A stretch of DNA of 6,022 nt from Desulfobacterales bacterium (GCA_026992215.1 JALXAI010000283.1:1-6022); one strand, 5' to 3'; positions 1 to 5,653 are shown, numbered from the stretch's first letter. Notes: generated by a model not told the origin, from the letters alone. A program made the numbers and translations.

Positions 1-15
1 TTACCACATATATTC

Positions 16-90
16 TCACATAAACGAATAACAAATAACGTATAACGAATAACTCATCTAAACCTTTCGCTTGCTGCTCCGATGCCTTTT
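16..90 (+). repeat. Left copy of a heptamer-containing inverted repeat
   Basis: This stretch recurs in inverted orientation at 5786-5857. Over the first 45 bases (16-60) the two copies differ at only two positions. Beyond that they stay recognisably similar with small gaps, through a segment ending in CCGATGCC here and CCGTTGCC in the other copy. Positions 23-57 are five tandem heptamers, AACGAAT, AACAAAT, AACGTAT, AACGAAT and AACTCAT, all fitting AACNNAT. The arms are about 5.7 kb apart and no transposase is visible between them. A dispersed intergenic repeat family is therefore more likely than the ends of one mobile element, but this window alone cannot settle it. Confidence 0.85.
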
Positions 91-307
91 AGTAGTTACC
101 GGGGCGTGAGCACCGGGGGTGGTATGGGTATGTGTGGTGGATTCCTTTCTGTGACTTTCTCAATTTTATCGGATTTAAGAAGGTATACATAGCGGGGGTG
201 AAGGCGTGGGGAAAAGAGAGATCATATGACTGTAAGCGTTGGGTTTTACGAGATAAATATGGAAAAAGGAAAGGGTTTTTTCGGGAGGAGAAAACATTCT
301 TGGTATC
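91..307. other. Gene-free stretch upstream of parS
   Basis: No credible coding sequence is seen here. The open frame that crosses it has no family-like motifs and runs into the parA start in another frame. The first part is G-rich, with GGGG at 101-104, GGGGG at 115-119 and GGG at 126-128, and contains a short direct repeat of ACCGGGG. The remainder is A/T-rich. It probably contributes leader or spacer DNA for the par operon. Confidence 0.5.
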
Positions 308-323
308 TGTTCCACGTGGAACA
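308..323. promoter_or_regulatory. parS: parS centromere site (ParB-binding palindrome)
   Basis: TGTTCCACGTGGAACA is a perfect 16-bp palindrome. It matches the conserved bacterial parS consensus, which is TGTTTCACGTGAAACA or the TGTTCCACGTGGAACA variant used in pseudomonads and others. ParB binds this site, loads there as a CTP-dependent clamp and spreads along the DNA. The site lies 92 bp upstream of the parA start, next to genes for both partner proteins. It ends 3 bp before a candidate -35 element, so ParB bound here could also repress the operon. The sequence match is seen directly; the autoregulation is inferred. Confidence 0.95.
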
Positions 324-326
324 CTT

Positions 327-356
327 TTTACGTTCAAAAAAACTTTTCTTTATGCT
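327..356 (+). promoter_or_regulatory. Candidate parA promoter
   Basis: TTTACG (327-332) and TATGCT (351-356), separated by 18 bp, each match four of six bases of the sigma-70 -35 and -10 consensus. Transcription would start near 363 and give a leader of about 50 nt before parA. The match is modest. It is favoured mainly by its position between parS and the first gene of the cluster. Confidence 0.35.
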
Positions 357-415
357 ATCTTAACCTCACCTGGGTTTGCACCTTTAATGGAACTCTTAAG
401 GATGTTCGTCTTCAT

Positions 416-1183
416 ATGCCAAAGATCATAGCCATTGCAAATCAAAAGGGTGGAGTAGGAAAAACCACCACTGCGGTAAACCTTTCTGCTTCTCTTGCCG
501 CGAAAAAAAGAAAAACGCTTCTGATTGACTCGGACCCTCAGGCGAACACCACCAGCAATTTCGGGATAACCCCCGGAAATAATGCCAGATCCTTCTATCA
601 CTTTCTTCTGGGCGATGCCCCCTTAAAAGACGTTGTGGTAAAGGCAAAGCCCCCGGGGCTCCACCTTGTTCCCAGCAATACCGACCTGGCTGCGGCCGAG
701 GTGGAACTCATGAAAGTCAAATCGAAGCAAACGGTGCTTCGAGATCGCCTGCATGACAGCGCTGATCACTACGATTACGTGATTATAGACTGTCCCCCAT
801 CCCTGGGACTTTTAACGATAAACGCGCTTACCAGCGCTGACACCGTCATTATACCTCTTCAATGCGAATACTTTGCCCTGGAAGGATTAAGCCAGCTCCT
901 CAGAAGCATTAAAATTATCAAGGCCAGGTACAATCCGCGCCTCCTCGTGGAAGGCATCCTGCTCACCATGTTCGATCGCAGAAACAACCTTTCTTTCCAC
1001 GTGGCAAAGGACGTGAAACTCCATTTTGATAACAAGGTTTTCAGAACTGTTATCCCCAGAAACGTGCGTTTGAGCGAAAGTCCGAGCCATGGGAAGCCCG
1101 CGCTCCTCTATGATTCCAGGTGCCCGGGGTCCCTGGCTTATCTAAATCTGGCCAAGGAAATAATCGAGCGCGAGGAGAAATAA
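416..1183 (+). CDS. parA: Chromosome-partitioning ATPase ParA (Soj family)
   Basis: This is a 255-residue ParA/MinD-type ATPase that binds DNA non-specifically as an ATP dimer. It moves ParB-parS complexes during chromosome segregation and, in Soj relatives, also influences replication initiation. The deviant Walker A motif KGGVGKTT is at residues 11-18, with the signature lysine K11. The A' motif IDSDPQ is at 37-42 and the Walker B motif VIIDCPP at 122-128. The C-terminal stretch IPRNVRLSESPSHGKP (213-228) is diagnostic of chromosomal Soj proteins. There is no N-terminal helix-turn-helix extension, unlike many plasmid ParA proteins. The ATG at 416 gives the standard family N-terminus. A TAAGGA Shine-Dalgarno lies at 397-402, slightly far away at 13 nt. 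The stop codon shares one base with the parB start, implying translational coupling. The length is normal and all motifs are intact. Confidence 0.97.
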   Translation: MPKIIAIANQKGGVGKTTTAVNLSASLAAKKRKTLLIDSDPQANTTSNFGITPGNNARSFYHFLLGDAPLKDVVVKAKPPGLHLVPSNTDLAAAEVELMKVKSKQTVLRDRLHDSADHYDYVIIDCPPSLGLLTINALTSADTVIIPLQCEYFALEGLSQLLRSIKIIKARYNPRLLVEGILLTMFDRRNNLSFHVAKDVKLHFDNKVFRTVIPRNVRLSESPSHGKPALLYDSRCPGSLAYLNLAKEIIEREEK

Positions 1184-2040
1184 TGCCTGGAAGTAAAAAG
1201 AGACCGCTGGGAAGAGGCCTGGACGTGTTACTGAACGATACGGATATCCCGGACGTAGCGCAGGGACAAATTTTTTTCTGCGACGTAAACGCGATTCACC
1301 CCAATCCTTATCAGCCTCGGGACGCTATAGACACCGAAGAACTCCGGGACCTGGTGGACTCCATTTCAAAAAGAGGCGTTCTTCAACCGATTATTGTTAC
1401 TCCAAAAGACGGTGAATATCAGATACTTGCAGGAGAACGAAGGTGGCGTGCAGCGAAAAAGGCGGGCCTGCGGAAGGTTCCGGTTATTGCAAGAGACGCC
1501 GACGAAAGAGAACATCTTTTTGTGGCCCTCATAGAAAACCTCCAGAGAAAAGATCTAAATTGCATTGAGGAAGCAGAAGCCTACAGGCGCCTTAGAGACG
1601 AATTCGGCCTGACCCAGGAGGAAATCGCGACCCAGGTGGGGAAAAAACGAACCACCGTGGCAAACCTCCTGAGGCTTCTCTCGCTGCCGCCCAGGGTCTC
1701 TGACTACCTCAAATCAGGAACCCTTACCCTGGGCCACGCCAAGGTGCTGCTCTCTCTTAAGGACACTAAAGTAATCGAAGATTTCGCGGAAAAAGTCGTG
1801 AGCGAAGCTCTATCTGTAAGAACCCTGGAGAAGATGGTCCTGGAACACCAGGGAAAGTTAGAGAGAAGGAAGATAAGAAGAACCGTTTACAAAAACGAAC
1901 AGGACGCCATACGAAGGACGCTCGGCGCCAGAGTCAGGATTTTCAGGCGGGGCGCAAGAGGCAAGGTCGTAATGGAATTTGACTCGGAAACGGAAATGAA
2001 AAACCTGGTGCAAAAACTTATCGAACTTGCAGATAAATGA
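1183..2040 (+). CDS. parB: Chromosome-partitioning protein ParB (Spo0J family)
   Basis: This is a 285-residue ParB, the CTP-dependent DNA clamp that loads at parS and stimulates ParA ATPase. The basic N-terminus with LGRGLDVLL (9-17) is the usual ParA-contacting tail. The ParB/Srx CTP-binding domain spans about 30-120 and includes GERRWRA (84-90) and ENLQRKDLN (118-126). The parS-reading helix-turn-helix region includes LTQEEIATQVGKKRTTVANL (143-162). A C-terminal dimerisation domain follows at about 240-285. The ATG at 1183 lies within TAATG, overlapping the parA stop, with GAGGAG at 1172-1177 as its ribosome binding site. A longer in-frame extension to 1120 would run inside parA and is not supported. 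Domain order and length are typical, and the parS site at 308-323 is its expected target. Confidence 0.97.
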   Translation: MPGSKKRPLGRGLDVLLNDTDIPDVAQGQIFFCDVNAIHPNPYQPRDAIDTEELRDLVDSISKRGVLQPIIVTPKDGEYQILAGERRWRAAKKAGLRKVPVIARDADEREHLFVALIENLQRKDLNCIEEAEAYRRLRDEFGLTQEEIATQVGKKRTTVANLLRLLSLPPRVSDYLKSGTLTLGHAKVLLSLKDTKVIEDFAEKVVSEALSVRTLEKMVLEHQGKLERRKIRRTVYKNEQDAIRRTLGARVRIFRRGARGKVVMEFDSETEMKNLVQKLIELADK

Positions 2041-2043
2041 TAC

Positions 2044-2048
2044 GGAGG
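2044..2048 (+). promoter_or_regulatory. Ribosome binding site fixing the TTG start of the DUF3842 gene
   Basis: GGAGG lies 5 nt upstream of the in-frame TTG at 2054. This favours the TTG over the upstream in-frame TTG at 2027, which lies inside parB, and over the nearby ATG at 2049, which is out of frame. The resulting protein starts MEQRVTIGVVDGQ, as expected for the family. Confidence 0.8.
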
Positions 2049-2053
2049 ATGCC

Positions 2054-2497
2054 TTGGAACAGAGGGTAACCATAGGCGTTGTGGATGGGCAGGGCGGAGG
2101 TATCGGGAGCGTAATAATAAGAAAAATAAAGGAAGTTTACGAGGAAAATGTTGAAATAATAGCCCTTGGCACCAATGCCATTGCCACCGCTCAGATGATG
2201 AAAGCGGGAGCAAACAAGGGGGCAACGGGAGAAAACGCCATTTTGGTCACGGTTCCAAAACTCGACATCATAGCAGGCCCCATATCGATTGTTCTCGCGA
2301 ACAGCATGCTCGGAGAACTTACACCTCGAATGGCACAAGCCATATCCGGGGCCCCCGCATGGAAACTCCTTCTTCCTCTGACCCAGGAAAAACTGCAGGT
2401 AGTCGGAACAAGCAGAGAACCCCTTCCTCACCTGGTGGACTCACTGGTCTCTGAAAACCTCTCCTCCATCTTGTCTGCAATCAAAACGGGAGCATAG
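2054..2497 (+). CDS. DUF3842 family protein, function unknown
   Basis: This 147-residue protein matches, from memory, the DUF3842 family of anaerobic bacteria; no biochemical role is known to me. It opens with a beta strand and a glycine-rich turn, VDGQGGGIG (10-18), resembling a Rossmann-type nucleotide-binding loop. A conserved core ALGTNAIATAQMMKAGA (37-53) and GATGENAI (56-63) follows. A second conserved block is ANSMLGELTPRMAQAI (82-97). There is no signal peptide or membrane segment, so it is likely cytosolic. It starts 13 bp after parB and ends 2 bp before cobU, so it is almost certainly co-transcribed with both. A role linked to cobalamin or to segregation is possible from context only. 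Family identity is confident; function is not. Confidence 0.85.
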   Translation: MEQRVTIGVVDGQGGGIGSVIIRKIKEVYEENVEIIALGTNAIATAQMMKAGANKGATGENAILVTVPKLDIIAGPISIVLANSMLGELTPRMAQAISGAPAWKLLLPLTQEKLQVVGTSREPLPHLVDSLVSENLSSILSAIKTGA

Positions 2498-2499
2498 CC

Positions 2500-3048
2500 G
2501 TGGAAGCGTCCAGGGAAACGTTAGGGGAAAAAACGTGCCTGGTTCTGGGCGGGGCAAAAAGCGGTAAGAGCACCTACGCCCTGAAACTGGCAGAATCGTA
2601 TCCGCCTCCGAGACTCTTTGTTGCAACAGCACAACCCTTTGACGATGAAATGAAAGAAAAAATTCGACTTCACAGGCAGCAGCGAAAAGATCGATGGGAC
2701 ACGGTGGAAGAACCCCTTGAGGTGGCAGCGGTAATAAAAAAACACTCAGAGAACTACGGCGTTATATTACTTGACTGCATTACTCTCTGGATAAGCAATC
2801 TCATGTTAGATGAAGATATCCGGTTTTATGATTTTCAAAAGATACTGGAAGAGCTGCTGGTGGCCATCAGGACAAGCAACTGCCCGGTTATCGTGGTATC
2901 AAACGAGGTGGGAATGGGAATTGTGCCGGATACATCCGTGGGGAGAAAATTCAGGGAGTTTGCAGGCTTTGCCAACCAGGAGCTCGCAAAGACCATGAAC
3001 GAGGTGGTTTTCTGCGTGGCAGGACTTCCTTTGCACTTGAAAAAATAG
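2500..3048 (+). CDS. cobU: Bifunctional adenosylcobinamide kinase / adenosylcobinamide-phosphate guanylyltransferase
   Basis: This 182-residue CobU/CobP enzyme phosphorylates adenosylcobinamide and then transfers GMP to make adenosylcobinamide-GDP, a step in nucleotide-loop assembly of cobalamin and in cobinamide salvage. The P-loop GGAKSGKS is at 17-24. The conserved IRLHRQQRKDRWDTVEEP block (55-72) carries H58, which aligns with the guanylylated histidine of the family. LDCITLWISNL follows at 91-101, VSNEVGMGIVP at 133-143, and the closing VAGLPLHLK at 173-181. The length is typical. The start is GTG at 2500, with GGGAG at 2488-2492 and 7-nt spacing, only 2 bp after the DUF3842 stop. No other cob genes are in the window, so whether the cell makes or only salvages cobalamin cannot be told here. 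Confidence 0.95.
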   Translation: MEASRETLGEKTCLVLGGAKSGKSTYALKLAESYPPPRLFVATAQPFDDEMKEKIRLHRQQRKDRWDTVEEPLEVAAVIKKHSENYGVILLDCITLWISNLMLDEDIRFYDFQKILEELLVAIRTSNCPVIVVSNEVGMGIVPDTSVGRKFREFAGFANQELAKTMNEVVFCVAGLPLHLKK

Positions 3049-3102
3049 TAGTGTTCCTTTGACCACATTACCACGAAAAAACACAGTGAGGATAGCACAC
3101 CG

Positions 3103-3132
3103 GGGCGATCCTGGCATCGTCCGGCGCTTTTT
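3103..3132 (+). terminator. Weak hairpin with nearby T-run between cobU and birA
   Basis: GGGCGAT (3103-3109) can pair with ATCGTCC (3116-3122), including one G-T wobble, around a 6-nt loop. Five T residues follow at 3128-3132. The T-run starts five bases after the stem, so this is a poor intrinsic terminator at best. It could attenuate transcription into birA or be chance. Confidence 0.2.
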
Positions 3133-3172
3133 AAACACAACAAACAAAAATTTTCGATCTGCCCGGTCCGCC

Positions 3173-3976
3173 ATGAATCAATTTGCCGCTCTTAAAACCG
3201 ACTACGTACGAAAAAAGCTTGCATCTACAGGTATTTTTAACCACATTGTCTACCTGGAGACTACAACATCCACCAGTGACGTGGCAAGGGCTCTTCCCTG
3301 CATTCAGGATAAGCATGGTACACTCATAGTTGCGGAAGAACAAACGGCGGGCAGGGGACGAAAGAAAAACCGCTGGTTTTCGCCAAAAGGAAAAGGGCTC
3401 TACTTTACCCTTGTACTTAATCCCCCTGAAATGAGCAACGTGCAGCTCATAACACTTGCTGCGGGGGTAGCACTGACGGAAGCTATGGAGAATACCTGTG
3501 GTTTGGCTACAAAGCTGAAGTGGCCAAACGATGTTTATGTCAGAGACAGAAAGCTTGCGGGAATTTTGACGGAGGCGATATCCAGGGGAAAAAAATTGCT
3601 CGCCATCCTTGTTGGAATAGGCATAAACGTAAATCACGAAAAAGGTGATCTGGCAGAAGAGATAAGAAACGTTTCGACATCACTAAAAATCGCCGCGAAC
3701 AAAACGGTTTCCAGGGAAGAACTCCTGTTGAACGTGTTGAAAAGCCTTGATCTGGCGTACCGGAAATTGCTCCGGGGCAGTTCCGGGGAAATCCTTAAAT
3801 GCTGGCTTGAAAAAGCGGCGTATCTGGGAGAGCGTGTAGTGGTGACAAATGAAAATACCTCCATTGAGGGCGAATTTATAGGCTTGAGCAATGAAGGTGC
3901 CTTGCTTTTACGTGATTATAACAACAATGTGCACGAAATATGGGCCGCTGACGTAATCCGATGCAGAAAGTTGTAA
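3173..3976 (+). CDS. birA: Biotin--[acetyl-CoA-carboxylase] ligase (monofunctional BirA)
   Basis: This 267-residue biotin-protein ligase makes biotinyl-5'-AMP and attaches biotin to the lysine of carboxylase carrier domains. The start of the catalytic domain carries TTSTSDVA (31-38). The nucleotide/biotin loop is GRGRKKNRW (60-68), followed by KWPNDVYV (116-123) and RKLAGILTE (126-134), whose K127 corresponds to a substrate-contacting lysine. GIGINVN is at 148-154. A C-terminal SH3-like domain occupies about 218-263. The N-terminal repressor helix-turn-helix of the E. coli protein is absent, so this is a ligase only. The frame stays open upstream to a TTG at 3059, with a GTG at 3086, but that 38-residue extension has no family-like sequence. 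ATG 3173 is chosen on family fit although no clear Shine-Dalgarno precedes it, so the start is less certain than the product. Confidence 0.93.
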   Translation: MNQFAALKTDYVRKKLASTGIFNHIVYLETTTSTSDVARALPCIQDKHGTLIVAEEQTAGRGRKKNRWFSPKGKGLYFTLVLNPPEMSNVQLITLAAGVALTEAMENTCGLATKLKWPNDVYVRDRKLAGILTEAISRGKKLLAILVGIGINVNHEKGDLAEEIRNVSTSLKIAANKTVSREELLLNVLKSLDLAYRKLLRGSSGEILKCWLEKAAYLGERVVVTNENTSIEGEFIGLSNEGALLLRDYNNNVHEIWAADVIRCRKL

Positions 3977-3978
3977 TA

Positions 3979-4001
3979 ATTTAGATAGATCAGCTCTAAA
4001 T
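3979..4001. terminator. A/T-rich inverted repeat between convergent birA and dksA
   Basis: ATTTAGA (3979-3985) and TCTAAAT (3995-4001) are perfect inverted arms around a 9-nt spacer. They fill nearly all of the 28-bp gap between the two convergent stop codons. The position suits a bidirectional terminator. The stem is A/T-rich and no U-tract follows, so intrinsic termination would be weak. Confidence 0.3.
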
Positions 4002-4004
4002 CCA

Positions 4005-4367
4005 CTATAAGCCCCTGGCCTTTTCTTCTGCTTCCTGCCTTTTCTTGCATTCGATACAGAGCGTTGTGACGGGCCGAGCCTTCAATCTCTCGAGGCCAAT
4101 CTCCTCGCCGCATTCTTCGCATACGCCAAAAGAACCATCATCTATTCTCTCAAGAGCGGCCTTGATCTTTCCAATCAGCTTGCGCTCACGGTCCCTGATT
4201 CTCAACATGAAATTTCTGTCAGACTCAAGGGTTGCACGATCGGCAGGATCAGGAAAGTTTTCAACCTTGTCTGTCATATCGGTAACGGTCTTTTCGGCTT
4301 CAGCAAGCAGATCGTTCATCCTCTTTATCAGCAGCGCCCGAAAGTATTCCAACGTTTCTTTGTCCAT
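4005..4367 (-). CDS. dksA: DksA/TraR-family RNA polymerase-binding transcription factor
   Basis: This 120-residue DksA-type protein acts in the cytoplasm, entering the RNA polymerase secondary channel and working with ppGpp to reset transcription of rRNA and biosynthetic genes. Residues 1-75 are predicted to form the helical coiled-coil hairpin. Its tip, FPDPADRAT (38-46), carries the two acidic residues D40 and D43 that match the functional pair of E. coli DksA. The zinc finger has four cysteines, C83, C86, C104 and C107, in CX2C-X17-CX2C spacing, and basic and acidic residues close the C-terminus. It is shorter than E. coli DksA (151 residues), as is common outside the gammaproteobacteria, and the zinc-binding cysteines are intact. 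GGAG (minus strand, 4377-4380) lies 9 nt upstream of the ATG. The gene stands alone and converges on birA. Confidence 0.92.
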   Translation of the reverse strand: MDKETLEYFRALLIKRMNDLLAEAEKTVTDMTDKVENFPDPADRATLESDRNFMLRIRDRERKLIGKIKAALERIDDGSFGVCEECGEEIGLERLKARPVTTLCIECKKRQEAEEKARGL

Positions 4368-4372
4368 ACCAT

Positions 4373-4410
4373 CTTGCTCCAGAATTTTTGCCCCTTGCTA
4401 CCAGAATTTT
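4373..4410 (-). repeat. Direct repeat covering the dksA ribosome binding site
   Basis: On the minus strand, AAAATTCTGG followed by TAGCAAG in one copy and AGCAAG in the other occurs twice with a 22-bp period. The copies cover roughly 4394-4410 and 4373-4388. The copy nearer the gene contains the GGAG Shine-Dalgarno of dksA. It could be a small duplication or a paired binding site for a regulator. Only the sequence repetition is certain. Confidence 0.65.
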
Positions 4411-4423
4411 ACATACGTGTAAA
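4406..4423 (-). promoter_or_regulatory. Palindromic operator-like site overlapping a possible dksA -10 element
   Basis: TTTACA (4408-4413) and TGTAAA (4418-4423) are perfect inverted arms around TACG. This is the geometry of a dimeric repressor or activator site. On the minus strand a TAAAAT hexamer (4406-4411) overlaps it and could serve as a -10, placing transcription about 30 nt upstream of the dksA start codon. No good -35 is seen. The regulator is unknown. Confidence 0.35.
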
Positions 4424-4912
4424 GCACTTTCTGCACACTGAAATCCCTGATAACCATAAATATTTTTGGATCTGATTGTAGTATGATAATGTGATATTCA
4501 TGCCAAGGCAACAGGTAAACGCCGGTGAGCCGATACCCGGGGGCATGCGAATGAATAGGATGCATCCCTTAAGACATGTAACATTTTTTCGAGTCTTATT
4601 TTAAAAGCCGAGATTTAACTGTTCATATCCACCACAGGGGGTTTTTAAGCGTTGCGTGTAAATTTCAGGTAAAAAATGCTTGCGGAAGAGCGGCACAGTT
4701 CATTTCCGCAAATACAGTGTGCCGACTGGGAAGATGACAAATATTTTCGCTGTCTCAGGGCAAGTATCTGCCGTAGATTCCGGTTGTGATCTTGCTGCCT
4801 TGCAAGCTTGGAGAGATAAAATGTAATTTGGCACTTTCCAGAAATGGCTTGCGAGAAGAAGGCTAAACGGTTATTTTCGAGTAAATCGAGCTGTGACATG
4901 GATTTACCCTTT
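4424..4912. other. Long gene-free stretch between divergent dksA and the methyltransferase gene
   Basis: No credible gene is seen. Frames open here lack family-like sequence, including a minus-strand frame ending at 4645 and the upstream extension of the methyltransferase frame to 4844. A G/C-rich patch at about 4510-4570 has several complementary segments, for example GGGGGCATGC against GATGCATCCC with mispairs. Next to it TAAGAC (4570-4575) and GTCTTA (4593-4598) are inverted. I tested it by eye for tRNA, SRP RNA and common riboswitch cores (c-di-GMP, cobalamin, fluoride) and none matched. Promoters for both flanking divergent genes must lie at least partly here. Confidence 0.5.
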
Positions 4913-4919
4913 GGAGGAG
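4913..4919 (+). promoter_or_regulatory. Strong ribosome binding site fixing the GTG start of the methyltransferase
   Basis: GGAGGAG lies 8 nt upstream of the GTG at 4928. It decides the start against the in-frame ATG codons at 4844 and 4898, which lack such a site. The protein from GTG begins in the way usual for the family, with HKFD followed by a LLP-like motif. Confidence 0.85.
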
Positions 4920-4927
4920 AAACACTC

Positions 4928-5506
4928 GTGGCCGGCAATCATAAATTCGATGAAAAGCATGCGCAATTTCTGCACTCGAAGGAGCGTGAAAGGATTCTTC
5001 CGAGGGAACGGGTCTTCGAGTTCATAGAGTCACTGATGTCTCTGGAAGGAAAAGTGGTGGCAGATCTTGGAGCCGGTACCGGCTACTTTACGTTGTCGCT
5101 GCTTGAAAAGGTGGGGAAAAAGGGAAAAGTAATCGCGATCGACATAAATCAGAAGATGCTGGATATTTTGAAGAGAAGAGCAAAGGGTATGGAAAACCTT
5201 GAAATTGTACTTTCCAAGGAGGATAGCATACCAGTTGGCACAGCCGGCATTGATTTTGCCTTTTGCGGCGATTTGTTGCACGAACTGGATGGTGATGCCA
5301 CTTTGAGGGAGTTACACCGAATCCTGAAGCCGGGAGCACTACTTGTGGCTGTGGACTGGGAGAAAGGCAAGGGCGGAGTTGGACCTTCGGACAAAACCCG
5401 CTTGGCAAAAAAGCAGGCAAAGGCTCTTTGCGAAAACGCAGGCTTCAAATATATCGCTCAATTTAATCCCGGGAAACATCACTACGGGGTCGCGTTTAAA
5501 AGTTAA
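4928..5506 (+). CDS. Class I SAM-dependent methyltransferase
   Basis: This 192-residue Rossmann-fold methyltransferase has an unknown substrate. The N-terminal HKFDEKHAQFLHSKER stretch (5-20) and ILPRERV (23-29) are typical of a small family of stand-alone methyltransferases in anaerobes. Motif I, the SAM-binding loop ADLGAGTG, is at 45-52. The acidic residue that usually contacts the SAM ribose is D72 in VIAIDIN (68-74). The post-motif strand is IDFAFCGDLLHEL (108-120), followed by LKPGALLVAVDW. The C-terminus ends with a strand resembling HHYGVAF. It resembles UbiE/Methyltransf_11-type enzymes overall, but quinone methylation cannot be claimed. There is no signal peptide or membrane segment. 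It appears monocistronic, with long non-coding stretches on both sides. A weak TTGCTG/GATAAA promoter pair may lie near 4790-4820. Confidence 0.88.
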   Translation: MAGNHKFDEKHAQFLHSKERERILPRERVFEFIESLMSLEGKVVADLGAGTGYFTLSLLEKVGKKGKVIAIDINQKMLDILKRRAKGMENLEIVLSKEDSIPVGTAGIDFAFCGDLLHELDGDATLRELHRILKPGALLVAVDWEKGKGGVGPSDKTRLAKKQAKALCENAGFKYIAQFNPGKHHYGVAFKS

Positions 5507-5579
5507 AAACCCCCTTTTCCAAACGCAAGTTCCATGACGCTTCCTGTCAACGAACATGTTGATCTTGCGCTCCGTTTGG

Positions 5580-5600
5580 CCAGGAAAGCTTGATTCCTGG
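5580..5600. terminator. Hairpin downstream of the methyltransferase gene
   Basis: CCAGGAA (5580-5586) and TTCCTGG (5594-5600) are perfect 7-bp arms around a 7-nt loop, starting 74 bp after the methyltransferase stop. The following sequence is A/T-rich but lacks a proper T-run. It may end or stabilise the transcript, with modest support. Confidence 0.35.
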
Positions 5601-5626
5601 ATAATTTCTCGGACGAAAACGATTCG

Positions 5627-5653
5627 AGGCGCTTTTCTTCAACTCACGCGCCT
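5627..5653. repeat. G/C-rich inverted repeat
   Basis: AGGCGC (5627-5632) and GCGCCT (5648-5653) are perfect 6-bp arms around a 15-nt spacer. No T-run fits either strand well. Function is unknown; it could form a small stem-loop in a trailing transcript. Confidence 0.35.

Noticed and set aside
132..431. Plus-strand open frame of 99 codons upstream of parA
   Set aside because: It covers the parS site and the candidate parA promoter, overlaps the parA start in another frame and shows no family-like sequence.
1120..1182. In-frame upstream extension of ParB
   Set aside because: It lies inside parA. The ATG at 1183 has a GAGGAG ribosome binding site and gives the standard ParB N-terminus.
2027..2053. 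Upstream TTG start for the DUF3842 protein
   Set aside because: It lies inside parB and adds nine non-family residues. The TTG at 2054 has a well-placed GGAGG.
4510..4560. Possible c-di-GMP, cobalamin or other known riboswitch, or a tRNA
   Set aside because: The conserved cores of these RNAs (GGGACGCAAAGC-like, B12-box, TpsiC arm) are not present when read by eye.
4837..4856. Sigma-54 promoter suggested by TTGGCAC followed by CTTGC
   Set aside because: The distance between the two elements is far too long for the -24/-12 geometry.
4844..4927. Longer N-terminus of the methyltransferase from ATG 4844 or ATG 4898
   Set aside because: Neither has a comparable Shine-Dalgarno. The GGAGGAG and the family-like N-terminus both point to GTG 4928.
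4645..4938. Minus-strand frame of 97 codons in the dksA-methyltransferase gap
   Set aside because: It overlaps the ribosome binding site and start of the methyltransferase on the other strand, is rich in Ser and Gln, and has no recognisable motif.
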